IMG/VR virus record: IMGVR_UViG_3300017971_000567
Location: 1 to 34,204 of that record
Source of the DNA: a virus
DNA: 34,204 bases
Strand: one strand, 5' to 3'
Shown here piece by piece: positions 7,140-14,720 of the stretch. Numbering within the stretch: the stretch's first letter is position 1; each line of letters begins with the position of its first letter. A program made the translations under genes and the position numbers. The notes under the pieces were generated by a model. The model searched no databases and was not told where the DNA came from. It saw nothing but the letters and a program-made list of their open reading frames with translations.

Positions 7140-7471
7140 GCTGGCCAAAAAACATTTCATCAGATATAATCATGGCCCATTTAAAAGAAAGGGATGTGCA
7201 GGTCCGGGTAATAAATAAATTGACAGAGATATTAATTGAATCAATCCCAGGAATAACGATTGAAAAAAAGGGTGATGGCCACATCTATGTATGCAGGAAA
7301 TGTGGATCCACATTTTTTATTCATCCTGGATCATGTCCCAGGTGCCTGCAGATATTCATGAACAAAATGAATCATCAAAAGAAAAGGGCAATTTATGAAT
7401 ATAGGGAAAAAAGGGCAGCATCATTGGATGCTGGACAAAATCTGTGTCCACAAATGGACACAGATCCCTGA
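7136..7471 (+). CDS. 111-residue protein with zinc ribbon
   Basis: The N-terminal 50 residues form likely helices, followed by a zinc ribbon (VCRKCGSTFF ... SCPRCLQIF, about 52-71) and a basic helical tail. The last 77 bases overlap the next gene in another frame, which is much more than other overlaps here. Deleting one A from the A6 run at 7407-7412 would fuse this frame to the next gene, so its present C-terminus may be an artefact; yet the next gene has its own good ribosome site. Confidence 0.6.
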   Translation: MSWPKNISSDIIMAHLKERDVQVRVINKLTEILIESIPGITIEKKGDGHIYVCRKCGSTFFIHPGSCPRCLQIFMNKMNHQKKRAIYEYREKRAASLDAGQNLCPQMDTDP

Positions 7472-7598
7472 AAAGTATGCCATTTTTGTTCAGTATAAAT
7501 GCACCAGAAAAGGATGTGACCGGAAGGTTGACTGTGCCCTTGAAATGCCTGCACTACTATTAAAACTATTATCAAAAAAGGATTGCAATGGCAAATGA
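7395..7598 (+). CDS. 67-residue Cys-containing early protein
   Basis: Contains KCTRKGCDRKVDC near residues 35-47 and basic flanks, possibly a further small zinc site. Start ATG 7395 has AAAAGGG six bases upstream, which supports an independent gene despite the 77-base overlap with the previous one; ATG 7428 is an in-frame alternative. Its end overlaps the primase start by 11 bases, so translation is coupled to the replication gene. Confidence 0.5.
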   Translation: MNIGKKGQHHWMLDKICVHKWTQIPEKYAIFVQYKCTRKGCDRKVDCALEMPALLLKLLSKKDCNGK

Positions 7599-10548
7599 CT
7601 ATGAAGAAGTAAAAAGCCGGGTGAACATCCTGGACATCATCCGGTCTGAAATATCGGGCCAGGTCAAAAAGGTGGGCATCAACTGGTTTAATCTGGATGA
7701 ATGCCCTTTTTGCCATGGCCATGACTGTTTCAGGATCCATGCTGCCCGGCAGTTCTATAATTGTTTCCAGTGTGATGCCGGTGGATCCGTTTTCAATTTC
7801 ATCCAGGACCTGCATGACAAATCACCATATGAATCCCTTCAATATCTGGCCGGTAAAATAGGGTATAATTTGCAAAACGGAAAACCGGAAGATGATGGAT
7901 CAGAAATTAGGCAAAAGATCTTCCAGGAAGCTGCTGCCTATTACCATCAGAAATTGCTGGATGATGAAAAAGCCAGATCCTGGCTGTCCAGGAATCGTGG
8001 CCACACCCTGGCAGCCATTAAAACTTTTCAGATAGGGTGGTCCGGATCCGGGAAAAACAGCCTTTTAAATCACCTAAAAAAAACATTTAAAAGCCAGGAC
8101 CTGGTGGCATCCGGTCTGGTCCGGGACCGGGATGGCCAGGTAGGTGATTTCCTGCCTAAAAATGTATATATCTTCCCACATTTCATCAATCAGAAGGTGT
8201 CACACTTTACCTTCAAAGATCCCTTGAAAAAATTGCAGTATCAGCTGGCAAATCAGTATAAACTGAATGGACATTTGTTCTATGGCCAGAATGCCTTTTA
8301 TCATGAAACGGTGGTCCTGGTGGAAGGTGAAAATGACCGGGTCACATCAATGCGTGTGTCCGGTGACAAAAACATTGCTGCCATCATCGGCCAGCCATCA
8401 CATGAACAGATTGATTTCATTAAAAGATATTGCCGTGGCAAGAAAATATATCTGTGTTTTGATATGGATCCGGCAGGTGAAAAGTACACCATGAAACTGA
8501 TAAATGAACTGACCGGCCATGTCCAGGTGATGGTGATAAGATTCCCGGAAAAAAAGGATATTGATGAATATTTAAGAACACTTAAAACGGATCCGGCTGG
8601 TGAATATTTTTCCCTGGTGGAAAAAGCGGTGGATGGAATCCAGTTCCAGATCCAGTGTCTTCCGGACAGTGATGAAACCATAAAGATATCACAGATATTA
8701 AAGCCAGTCCTGGAAAGAATTGCCAAGGTGGAAGATGATATTTTGGTGGAAGGATATCTGGAAATAATTAAATCAAAATATCCAAAGGTGGTGGTCCGGA
8801 CAGCAATCAAAAAACAGATTGATAAAATGAAATCTGCCTGGCAGGTTGAAAAGGCAGAAAAGAAGGAAATCCCAAAGGATGATTTTGGCCTGATCGAACA
8901 TGAAAACTGCTATTTTAAAAAATCTCATGATGGCAGCACCGTGAAGATCAGTGATTTTGTTTTGAAATTGCGGAAGATCTTTGTCATGGATGATGAACTG
9001 CATTATGAATGCATCCTGAAAAACCAGAAAAAGGAAGTATCCATGCCTGTCATATTTTCACCGGAAGACCGGATGGGTCTGCAGCAGTTTAGACTGAAAT
9101 GTGGTGCCCAGGGATCCTTTTATTTTTATGGGACACAGGCAGAAGTTTACCGGATCTGGAAGTATGAAGAAAACCAGGCCAATATCAAGGAAGTGATTCA
9201 CTATATCCAGAAATATGGATATGTCCAGGAACACAATCTGTGGCTGTTTGAAAATTGTGCAATCAAAAATGGGAAGGTCCATGAAATAAACCAGGATGGC
9301 ATTATCAAAATTGACAGCAAAGGATTCAAAGCAAAGGATGTCCTGGTCTATTCCGGTGACACACCCACTGTGAATGTCAAAGAAGATCCAGATCCGGAAT
9401 TCATGAAAAATGTCATTCATCATTTTCACAATATGATCGATGATGGGAAGGAAGATTCATTCAAGGGATTCCTGGCCCTGGGATTCATGGCTGCCACCGT
9501 GTATCTGAATGAAATATCAGCAGTTCATAAATGTTTTCCATTCTTTTATCCATATGGACCATCCGGGACCGGCAAGTCTGCCAGCACGTCAATCCTGCTG
9601 TCATTTTTTGGATTTGATGGCCGGTCTGAACCATGGGAATCTGCCACACCGGATGGCACCTTCAAATTTATGGAACAACTGTCCAGCCTTCCTGGATGGT
9701 ATGATGAATATTTAAACAGTGCAGACCGGAAATCAATCAAGATGCTGGGCATCACAAAAAATATATATAACCGTATCGGTGCAGGGAAGGGTGGCATCAA
9801 AAAAAGGCAGATCAACGTGGTCAATGGCACATTATGGATTTCTGGTGAAGATTCACCGGTGGACAAGGGTCTTCTGTCCAGGTGCGTTGTGGTCCGGTTT
9901 ACGGAAATAACAGAAAACAAAACAGCATCCTGGAAGTGGCTGCAGGAACATCAAACCAGGCTATCATCCATCATGGTCAAGTTGATCCGGGAAAAGACAG
10001 TGGCCCAGAAGGAAAAAGTCCTGGATGCCATTGAAAAATTCATCAGCCACATTAATCAGAATGGTGTGGGTGATAATAGGACAGCCGTGAATTATGCCAT
10101 CCCGGCAGCCTGTTTCTGGCTTTTGGATCATCATGATAATGACCAGGAATTCATGGATTTTGTGGTGGACCAGTGCAAACAGGAAAGGACCAGAAAAGAA
10201 GAAGAAGACATCACGGTCAAATTTTTCAATGACCTTTCATATATGCACAATAATGGCCGGACAAAAAACACCATCAGCGTTGATAAATTTGAAGGTGTCA
10301 TGTACATCTGCTATAATGAAATTTATAATGACTGGATCCGGCATTTAAGGGAACAGGGCACCTTCCAGATCTTCAAAAAAACAACAATCCTGGATTATCT
10401 CAAAAATCTAACCTATCACTGGCCATTGAAAGACAACCGGGCAAAATTTGGTGATTACCGGAAAAGGGCCATTGCATTTAAGCTGGATAAAATGCCCATT
10501 GAAGTCAGAGATCTGTTTGATTCAAGGGAAGATGTCTGGGATGAATAA
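7588..10548 (+). CDS. DNA primase-helicase
   Basis: A 986-residue replication protein with three parts. (1) A CHC2-type zinc finger with C39, C42, C59 and C62 (CPFC ... CFQC), as in DnaG-type primases. (2) A Toprim catalytic domain with E246/E248 in VEGEND and D292/D294 in FDMDPAG, followed by DIDEYL. (3) A C-terminal P-loop ATPase with Walker A GPSGTGKS (657-664) and likely Walker B D706/E707 in GWYDEY; the region resembles DUF927-like or viral helicase domains rather than DnaB. It would make RNA primers and unwind DNA at the phage fork. No DNA polymerase is recognised, so host polymerase is presumably used. Ribosome site AAAAAAGG precedes ATG 7588. Primase assignment is secure; the helicase subtype is not. 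Confidence 0.92.
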   Translation: MANDYEEVKSRVNILDIIRSEISGQVKKVGINWFNLDECPFCHGHDCFRIHAARQFYNCFQCDAGGSVFNFIQDLHDKSPYESLQYLAGKIGYNLQNGKPEDDGSEIRQKIFQEAAAYYHQKLLDDEKARSWLSRNRGHTLAAIKTFQIGWSGSGKNSLLNHLKKTFKSQDLVASGLVRDRDGQVGDFLPKNVYIFPHFINQKVSHFTFKDPLKKLQYQLANQYKLNGHLFYGQNAFYHETVVLVEGENDRVTSMRVSGDKNIAAIIGQPSHEQIDFIKRYCRGKKIYLCFDMDPAGEKYTMKLINELTGHVQVMVIRFPEKKDIDEYLRTLKTDPAGEYFSLVEKAVDGIQFQIQCLPDSDETIKISQILKPVLERIAKVEDDILVEGYLEIIKSKYPKVVVRTAIKKQIDKMKSAWQVEKAEKKEIPKDDFGLIEHENCYFKKSHDGSTVKISDFVLKLRKIFVMDDELHYECILKNQKKEVSMPVIFSPEDRMGLQQFRLKCGAQGSFYFYGTQAEVYRIWKYEENQANIKEVIHYIQKYGYVQEHNLWLFENCAIKNGKVHEINQDGIIKIDSKGFKAKDVLVYSGDTPTVNVKEDPDPEFMKNVIHHFHNMIDDGKEDSFKGFLALGFMAATVYLNEISAVHKCFPFFYPYGPSGTGKSASTSILLSFFGFDGRSEPWESATPDGTFKFMEQLSSLPGWYDEYLNSADRKSIKMLGITKNIYNRIGAGKGGIKKRQINVVNGTLWISGEDSPVDKGLLSRCVVVRFTEITENKTASWKWLQEHQTRLSSIMVKLIREKTVAQKEKVLDAIEKFISHINQNGVGDNRTAVNYAIPAACFWLLDHHDNDQEFMDFVVDQCKQERTRKEEEDITVKFFNDLSYMHNNGRTKNTISVDKFEGVMYICYNEIYNDWIRHLREQGTFQIFKKTTILDYLKNLTYHWPLKDNRAKFGDYRKRAIAFKLDKMPIEVRDLFDSREDVWDE

Positions 10549-10579
10549 AAACCATTCACACAAAATGAAAGGAATTATC

Positions 10580-11011
10580 ATGAAGACATTAACAGCAATC
10601 CTTTTTATTCTGCTGACCATGGTCATGTCCTCCAGCAGCCAGAATCTGGTGCCCAGGGCAGTGGAATATGATTATCCACACCTGGCCGACTATGCAGATT
10701 CATCAATCTATTTTATTTTATATCAGAAGGCAGATCCGGACACGGTATTTTCAGCCATTGATACCAGTGAAGTTCAATCCCTGGAAATGGACCTGGTGAA
10801 GAAGACCTGGCTATATGATTTCACATGGCGTGAATTTTATGTCACAGCCATCCAGCATGAACAATCATGGCCGGATTCAAACTGGTCATTTGAATCTAAT
10901 CCAAGCAATGTGGTCAGGGAATATTTCAGGGCACTGCCACCGGCTGGCCTGGACACAACCAATGGAATTGCCATAAAACGGATAAATGTGGGTGAAATTC
11001 CGGGATTATGA
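10580..11011 (+). CDS. exported protein of unknown function, possible FN3-like fold
   Basis: A 143-residue protein with a clear signal peptide (MKTLTAILFILLTMVMSSSSQ). The mature part has a beta-sandwich pattern: strands around IYFILYQ, SLEMDLV, WREFYVTAIQ, then NPSNVVREYF, similar to a fibronectin type III repeat. ATG 10580 is chosen because AAAGGA lies 7 bases upstream and the signal peptide starts there; ATG 10565 in frame would only add a basic stretch. It sits directly after the primase, an unusual place for an exported protein, so a lysogenic-conversion or surface role is possible. Inference only. Confidence 0.7.
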   Translation: MKTLTAILFILLTMVMSSSSQNLVPRAVEYDYPHLADYADSSIYFILYQKADPDTVFSAIDTSEVQSLEMDLVKKTWLYDFTWREFYVTAIQHEQSWPDSNWSFESNPSNVVREYFRALPPAGLDTTNGIAIKRINVGEIPGL

Positions 11012-11073
11012 TCAGAATGCCAGAATTCTTGCCGGTATGGGCCACTGTTAAACGATCCTATCCCGGCCATATG

Positions 11074-11129
11074 AAACCATTAACCATATAAAGAAAGTGG
11101 CTTAGAAGGCGAATATGGAAGCCACTTTC
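11074..11129 (+). promoter_or_regulatory. leader hairpin, copy B of a duplicated element
   Basis: AAACCATTAACC (11074-11085) is followed by a perfect 11-bp stem, GAAAGTGGCTT (11093-11103) with AAGCCACTTTC (11119-11129), around a 15-base loop AGAAGGCGAATATGG. The loop is nearly identical to that at 2544-2558. The stem ends just before AGGAAAGGA, the ribosome site of the next gene, exactly as in copy A before the amidase. There is no T-run, so it is not a typical terminator. Confidence 0.65.
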
Positions 11130-11146
11130 AGGAAAGGATCCAAAAA

Positions 11147-11386
11147 ATGGAAAAAATCATCATATCACTGATCACACTGGCCATAATTGTGATATTTTTC
11201 TGGCTGCTGGCATCCATCAGGCAGATCCTGGGAAGAATTCTGGATGAATTTCGGAAAGTGAACAATCCAGCACTGCACCCACCATTCCATTTAAACTGCA
11301 GATCAAAAACCATTCCGGTCCATGAAAATGAAACTGAAATAACAACAGAAATGGTGGACCGGCTGAAAGGTCCATATATATCATAA
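11147..11386 (+). CDS. 79-residue single-pass membrane protein
   Basis: Residues about 4-23 (IIISLITLAIIVIFFWLLAS) form a membrane segment; the remainder is polar and probably cytoplasmic, with a short amphipathic helix (RQILGRILDEFRKV). Start ATG 11147 follows AGGAAAGGATCC. The leader carries the same hairpin found before the amidase, hinting that the two genes share post-transcriptional control; a holin-like lysis role would fit but is only inference from that shared leader. Confidence 0.65.
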   Translation: MEKIIISLITLAIIVIFFWLLASIRQILGRILDEFRKVNNPALHPPFHLNCRSKTIPVHENETEITTEMVDRLKGPYIS

Positions 11387-11454
11387 AATGGGGCATGACC
11401 AGAATATATATCAAAAAACCGGCAGCCATAAAAATGATGAAAAGCAAATCCGGC

Positions 11455-11587
11455 TGTCCACTATTATGTATAAATATACAATATATATATACTTATACAT
11501 GGACAACCAGTGGACAAACGGTGGACAAACGCTGGACAAATGGACAACCAGTGGACAATCATGGTCAGGCTGTCCATGCAATGTCCA
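11455..11587 (+). repeat. phased TGGACAA array beside AT-rich tract (candidate origin/operator)
   Basis: TGGACAA occurs at 11500, 11511, 11522, 11533, 11541 and 11552, with spacings 11, 11, 11, 8 and 11. Inverted TGTCCA copies lie at 11571 and 11582 (also 11 apart) and another at 11455. Directly upstream, 11461-11499 is nearly pure A/T. Phased iterons next to an easily melted tract are typical of replication origins; cooperative operator sites are the alternative. Short frames crossing the array are not convincing genes because the repeat unit is not a multiple of three. No gene is assigned between 11387 and 11658. Confidence 0.7.
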
Positions 11588-11658
11588 TGGGTTTGGCCAG
11601 GTTTAAATTAATTAATATCATATAATTATGTCCTGCTGTGGACAGTGGGACAGTAAAA

Positions 11659-11970
11659 ATGAATATAGGGTGGCCTATGGAAACACCGGAAAATTTGGGA
11701 AAAAAGAAATCTGATCATATGGAATATGTAAAAATCACCCAGGCAAAAGTGGCTGAATTGATGGGTGATCATGCTGATCAGATCTTTGAATGGCTGGAAA
11801 AAACACATCCGGATGAATACAAGGCCCTGGTCACGGAATGTTTTGTGGATGAAAACTATGCCAGGACCAAAGATCCGGAACAACTGAAAAATGATCTGCG
11901 TGCATGGTATAAAAAATGGAAGACATCAATCAAAGAATGGAAAGATCTACATGGAAATAAAAACATATGA
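11659..11970 (+). CDS. helical protein of unknown function
   Basis: A roughly 103-residue, mostly helical, charged protein (AKVAELMGDHADQIFEWLEK, then PEQLKNDLRAWYKKWK). No family is recognised. Possible starts are ATG 11659, ATG 11677 (just after AGGGTGG, spacing short) or GTG 11638; I chose 11659. It is the first gene after the TGGACAA array, so it may be the binding protein or simply the first controlled gene. The end overlaps the next gene by 20 bases. Confidence 0.6.
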   Translation: MNIGWPMETPENLGKKKSDHMEYVKITQAKVAELMGDHADQIFEWLEKTHPDEYKALVTECFVDENYARTKDPEQLKNDLRAWYKKWKTSIKEWKDLHGNKNI

Positions 11971-12187
11971 AGGATATTTCACCTTCACCCTGGATGACAG
12001 GGATTTCAATCAATATTCATATCAAAGGATCCTTCAATTTTTGGCAGCTGTCAAAAGATCAATTCCTGTGGATGGCCGGAATTTTTATGATGCTGAAAAG
12101 ACCTGGCAGATCCTGGATGAATACAGAAACACATTTCATGAATTAAAGGATCGATATCTGGACAAATCACAAGGGGAATTATTATGA
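11951..12187 (+). CDS. small protein of unknown function
   Basis: A 78-residue soluble protein: a beta-hairpin start (EIKTYEGYFTFTLDDRDF) and helical remainder. No motif is recognised. ATG 11951 lies behind GGAAAGATCTAC and inside the preceding gene's last 20 bases; the end overlaps the following membrane protein as ATGA. An in-frame ATG at 11891 seems too deep in the upstream gene. Confidence 0.55.
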   Translation: MEIKTYEGYFTFTLDDRDFNQYSYQRILQFLAAVKRSIPVDGRNFYDAEKTWQILDEYRNTFHELKDRYLDKSQGELL

Positions 12188-12807
12188 AAAAATTCTTTTA
12201 TCTGGCAATATTCTTTTTATTTATGGTCCCGGTGATGAATGATATGGAAGACACCCTGGCCTTTCATTATGAAGAATCAGTCTTCAATCCGGGCACAAAG
12301 GATGATCCTGATTATACATCATATTTTTATCCAGACTGGAAAAGAAGATATAATATTAAAACAAGATATGTGGATATCTGGAAAAAGGTGCCCTGCCCTG
12401 GTGGTGACACATTGATGGTTATAATAGGAACAAATCCTGTCTATGAAATTATATCTGGAAAAACATTTTTTAACATCAGGACCGGGACCTGGGCGATTGA
12501 TTATTTTCTTGAAATTCCAGCCTTCTTTTTTGATGGATGGCACCTGGCAAAACAATTCAGGTGGTGGATGATTTTCAATTTTGGATGGTTTTTGTGTGTT
12601 TATTTTATACTGGAATCAAAGCCAGGAATCCATCCGGCATCAGTTGTCATTGTGCCCAGAAAATTGAAAAAGGAAAGAATCATCAGGAAATGGTCTGCCG
12701 GGAAGATCTGGACATATACATATTTTCACTGGCTGATCAAATATGCTGTGATGGTTTACCTGGTGCACATGGCTTTTTTTGGATCACTTTTCACGGTGGA
12801 TATATAA
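12184..12807 (+). CDS. integral membrane protein of unknown function
   Basis: A 207-residue protein with an N-terminal hydrophobic segment (4-17), a polar, probably periplasmic region of about 90 residues rich in Y, D and P, and two or three membrane segments further on (around 120-143, WWMIFNFGWFLCVYFIL, and 180-205). Between them is a basic cytoplasmic loop (RKLKKERIIRKW). I do not recognise it. It overlaps the integrase start by one base (TAATG). Membrane proteins next to integrases in temperate phages often act in superinfection exclusion; no specific evidence here. Confidence 0.65.
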   Translation: MKKFFYLAIFFLFMVPVMNDMEDTLAFHYEESVFNPGTKDDPDYTSYFYPDWKRRYNIKTRYVDIWKKVPCPGGDTLMVIIGTNPVYEIISGKTFFNIRTGTWAIDYFLEIPAFFFDGWHLAKQFRWWMIFNFGWFLCVYFILESKPGIHPASVVIVPRKLKKERIIRKWSAGKIWTYTYFHWLIKYAVMVYLVHMAFFGSLFTVDI

Positions 12808-13805
12808 TGGCCGAATTGAAAGATATCCTGGAAGAATTTAAAAAATTCAAACTGGTCAACCAGGACAAAAGGGAATCATCTATCATCAGATATCTGATGA
12901 ACATCCGGGCATTCTTCAAATGGATCAGGAAGGATGATCCGGACCAGGTCACAATGGAAGATGTCCAAAATTATATCATCCATCTGAAAGTGGACCAGAA
13001 AAACAGCGTGAACACCCAAAAGATTAAACAGGCATCCATCCGGATTTTTTATGACTGGTATTCAAAAAGATATCATATGAAGAATCCATGTGAACTGATT
13101 GGACCTATCCAGGAAGAAATCAAGATCCCATCTATGTTCACACCGGATGAACTGACAAGGATGGTTTATTCCTGTGATACATCAAAAGCCATAGGAAGAA
13201 GGGATGCAGCCATCCTTTGTCTTCTGGCAGACACCGGGATCCGGATCAGTGAATGCCGGGCATTGAATCTGGGCAGCATTCAGATTCATGAAAATAATTT
13301 TGCCCTGGTGGTGCCCAGGGTGAAAAGCCGTGAAAGGATGGTGCCCTTTGGATATCTGACAGCAGGCGCAATGGTGGCTGAATTCTTTGCTGCCTATTAT
13401 CAGGACATTAAATATGTTCAGAACTTCAAAGATAATGATCCACTGTTTGTTCAGTATGGTCCAAAAGACCATGGTGACCGGCTGAATATTGCCGGTCTGA
13501 AAGGTGTCATTAGAAGGGCCAGGAAGAATGCCAATATCACAAAGCGGATCACTGCACACAGTTTCCGGCATTTCTTCGGGACCTATTCAGTAATTCATGG
13601 CACCAGGGTGGAACAGCTTAGGTTGCTGATGGGCCATGCCTGGCTGGAAACCACAATGCGATATATCCATATTGCTGATGTGATCAGTCCGGAAACTATA
13701 AAGCACCGTGGCACCACAGATCTGCAGGCACCGAAACACCAGGTGGGATTTGTGCAGATCTTAAAAAAGGCCAGGGAAAAACTAAACCTGGATGGTGCCA
13801 GATGA
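12807..13805 (+). CDS. int: tyrosine recombinase / phage integrase
   Basis: A 332-residue site-specific recombinase. The N-terminal SAM-like core-binding domain spans about 1-100 and the catalytic domain about 108-300. Active-site residues are visible: R146 (ADTGIRISE), H251 and R254 (HSFRHFFG), H277 (LLMGHAW) and nucleophile Y286 (TTMRYIH); a basic beta-hairpin residue near K173 is likely. There is no arm-binding domain before the core-binding domain, so it is closer to XerC/D-like integrases. ATG 12807 overlaps the preceding stop by one base; upstream in-frame codons overlap the membrane-protein gene and are unlikely. It would integrate and excise the prophage; the structured non-coding region at 14385-14720 is a candidate attP. 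Confidence 0.93.
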   Translation: MAELKDILEEFKKFKLVNQDKRESSIIRYLMNIRAFFKWIRKDDPDQVTMEDVQNYIIHLKVDQKNSVNTQKIKQASIRIFYDWYSKRYHMKNPCELIGPIQEEIKIPSMFTPDELTRMVYSCDTSKAIGRRDAAILCLLADTGIRISECRALNLGSIQIHENNFALVVPRVKSRERMVPFGYLTAGAMVAEFFAAYYQDIKYVQNFKDNDPLFVQYGPKDHGDRLNIAGLKGVIRRARKNANITKRITAHSFRHFFGTYSVIHGTRVEQLRLLMGHAWLETTMRYIHIADVISPETIKHRGTTDLQAPKHQVGFVQILKKAREKLNLDGAR

Positions 13806-14023
13806 TAATCAATATATGTGGCAGCAGGGCCATGCATGGCCGGTGCAACCATCCACAGTGTATGTTTCACCCTATTACCAGGCATCATGACAGATGTGTG
13901 GATCTGGTGGCCAGAAAGGGCAGAAAAAGACCTGTCTGTGATCATGGCAGGAATTGTATTGATGCCTGCATCTATTCATTTAATGATGAAAGGAATGATC
14001 AATATGAATTGCTATCTGTGTGA
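13802..14023 (+). CDS. Cys/His-rich small protein
   Basis: A 73-residue basic protein with six cysteines and several histidines (CGSRAMHGRCNHPQCMFH, then HDRC, VCDHGRNC, DAC), a likely zinc-binding protein without a recognised family. It overlaps the integrase stop as ATGA and the next zinc-finger gene by 20 bases. The alternative frame over the same DNA (in-frame ATG 13818 for the downstream gene) looks less plausible. Confidence 0.5.
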   Translation: MIINICGSRAMHGRCNHPQCMFHPITRHHDRCVDLVARKGRKRPVCDHGRNCIDACIYSFNDERNDQYELLSV

Positions 14024-14357
14024 CAACCAGGCAGCATCAATCAGATGGTCATCTGATGATGATGATGTGAAGATCTATGTGTGCACCAAGTGCAGGGACC
14101 AGGCCATCAGGGTCCTGGAATTCAGTCCACTGGTCCATTGCAGATACTGTGATCAGAAGATTGCATTTGTCAGGACAGAAAACAATAAGACCATGCCGGT
14201 GGAACCACAGCCGACACTGGCCGGTGGTACAATCATCAATCACCGTGGCAAAACATTAAAGGATGCAGCACCAGGAATTCTGGGATGGATCCCGCACTTT
14301 GCCGTGTGCCCATCATATCCTGGATCCAGAAAGGTGGGCAAAGACCAAATAATATAA
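14004..14357 (+). CDS. double zinc-ribbon protein
   Basis: A 117-residue protein with CYLCDN ... VCTKCRD (about 2-33) and CRYCDQKIAFVRTENNKTMPVEP (about 49-71), plus a further cysteine in FAVCPSYP. The second module matches a zinc-ribbon pattern common in phage and bacterial proteins, where CxxC is followed by a strand and a K-x-MPV turn. ATG 14004 follows AAAGGA by nine bases and places the first CxxC at the N-terminus; longer starts overlap the previous gene. A terminator follows immediately, so this ends the early/integration operon. Confidence 0.7.
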   Translation: MNCYLCDNQAASIRWSSDDDDVKIYVCTKCRDQAIRVLEFSPLVHCRYCDQKIAFVRTENNKTMPVEPQPTLAGGTIINHRGKTLKDAAPGILGWIPHFAVCPSYPGSRKVGKDQII

Positions 14358-14384
14358 AAGATCCCGGATCCGGACAGATCTTTT
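14356..14384 (+). terminator. intrinsic terminator ending the early operon
   Basis: AAAAGATC (14356-14363) pairs with GATCTTTT (14377-14384) around a 13-base loop that itself contains the palindrome CCGGATCCGG. The run of T at the end fits a Rho-independent terminator, possibly bidirectional because the upstream arm starts with A's. It starts within the stop codon of the preceding gene. Confidence 0.6.
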
Positions 14385-14561
14385 CTGTGATGGGAACTGA
14401 AACGATTCTTACAATAGTATAGTATTAAAAGGATTAAGCACATTGATGCACCGGCACACACCCATCCGAAAAACAGTCATCCACCGAAATCGAAAAACAG
14501 ACAGAATGGCAGAAAATGTAAAAGTGGGGGACTAAGCAAATCAGTAAGACTATAATAAATA

Positions 14562-14603
14562 AACACTTAGAGAAATGCCAAAGTGTTATATAATAGCTAT
14601 TAT
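14562..14603. promoter_or_regulatory. inverted repeat plus 14-bp palindrome
   Basis: AACACTT (14562-14568) and AAGTGTT (14581-14587) flank a 12-base spacer. Next comes ATAATAGCTATTAT (14590-14603), a perfect 14-bp palindrome overlapping a second TATAAT-like box (14589-14594). This could be an operator for a repressor dimer or part of the recombination core. Confidence 0.5.
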
Positions 14604-14615
14604 GTAAACTAAGGG

Positions 14616-14676
14616 TGGAAGGGGCCTTTGAGTCTTTGGAAGGGGCATGCCTGTTTCTTCCCAGGAAGACAAGGCC
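14616..14676 (+). promoter_or_regulatory. long stem-loop with embedded direct repeats
   Basis: GGCCTT (14623-14628) pairs with AAGGCC (14671-14676). Inside, GTCTT pairs with AAGAC, then GGAAG with CTTCC, around an apical loop containing GGCATGCC. This three-helix rod ends 44 bases before the next start codon and carries the second TGGAAGGGGC repeat. It could be a leader RNA structure or a protein-binding site. Confidence 0.45.
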
Positions 14677-14720
14677 ACAGGACCTATTCTGAAAAATAAA
14701 AAAAAAGAAAGGAATAAATT

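Larger units (their letters stand above)
14385..14720. other. non-coding control region, candidate attP
   Basis: No convincing gene in these 336 bases. The direct repeat CGAAAAACAG occurs at 14467 and 14491; TGGAAGGGGC at 14616 and 14637 (21 bases, two helical turns). An inverted repeat AACACTT/AAGTGTT, a 14-bp palindrome, a long hairpin and a perfect TATAAT (14551-14556) without a clear -35 are also present. CGA, rare elsewhere in the window, recurs here. Lying 0.6 kb after the integrase, it may hold the attachment site; that is inference. Confidence 0.45.

Noticed and set aside
8301-8810. Long minus-strand frame inside the primase gene
   Set aside because: Codon mirror of the primase, which has unmistakable motifs on the + strand.
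11388-11625. Two overlapping short frames across the TGGACAA array
   Set aside because: The 11-bp repeats give low-complexity peptides in every frame, there is no good ribosome site, and the region looks like a DNA-binding array.
12537-12806. Longer N-terminus for the integrase
   Set aside because: Would overlap the membrane-protein gene by 270 bases; the core-binding domain begins right after ATG 12807.
13818-14003. Longer N-terminus for the double zinc-ribbon protein
   Set aside because: Overlaps the Cys/His-rich gene and lacks a ribosome site; ATG 14004 has AAAGGA and starts at the first zinc knuckle.
14400-14535. Short frame from ATG about 14444 in the control region
   Set aside because: Rich in CGA and basic residues unlike other genes here, and the region is full of repeats and palindromes.
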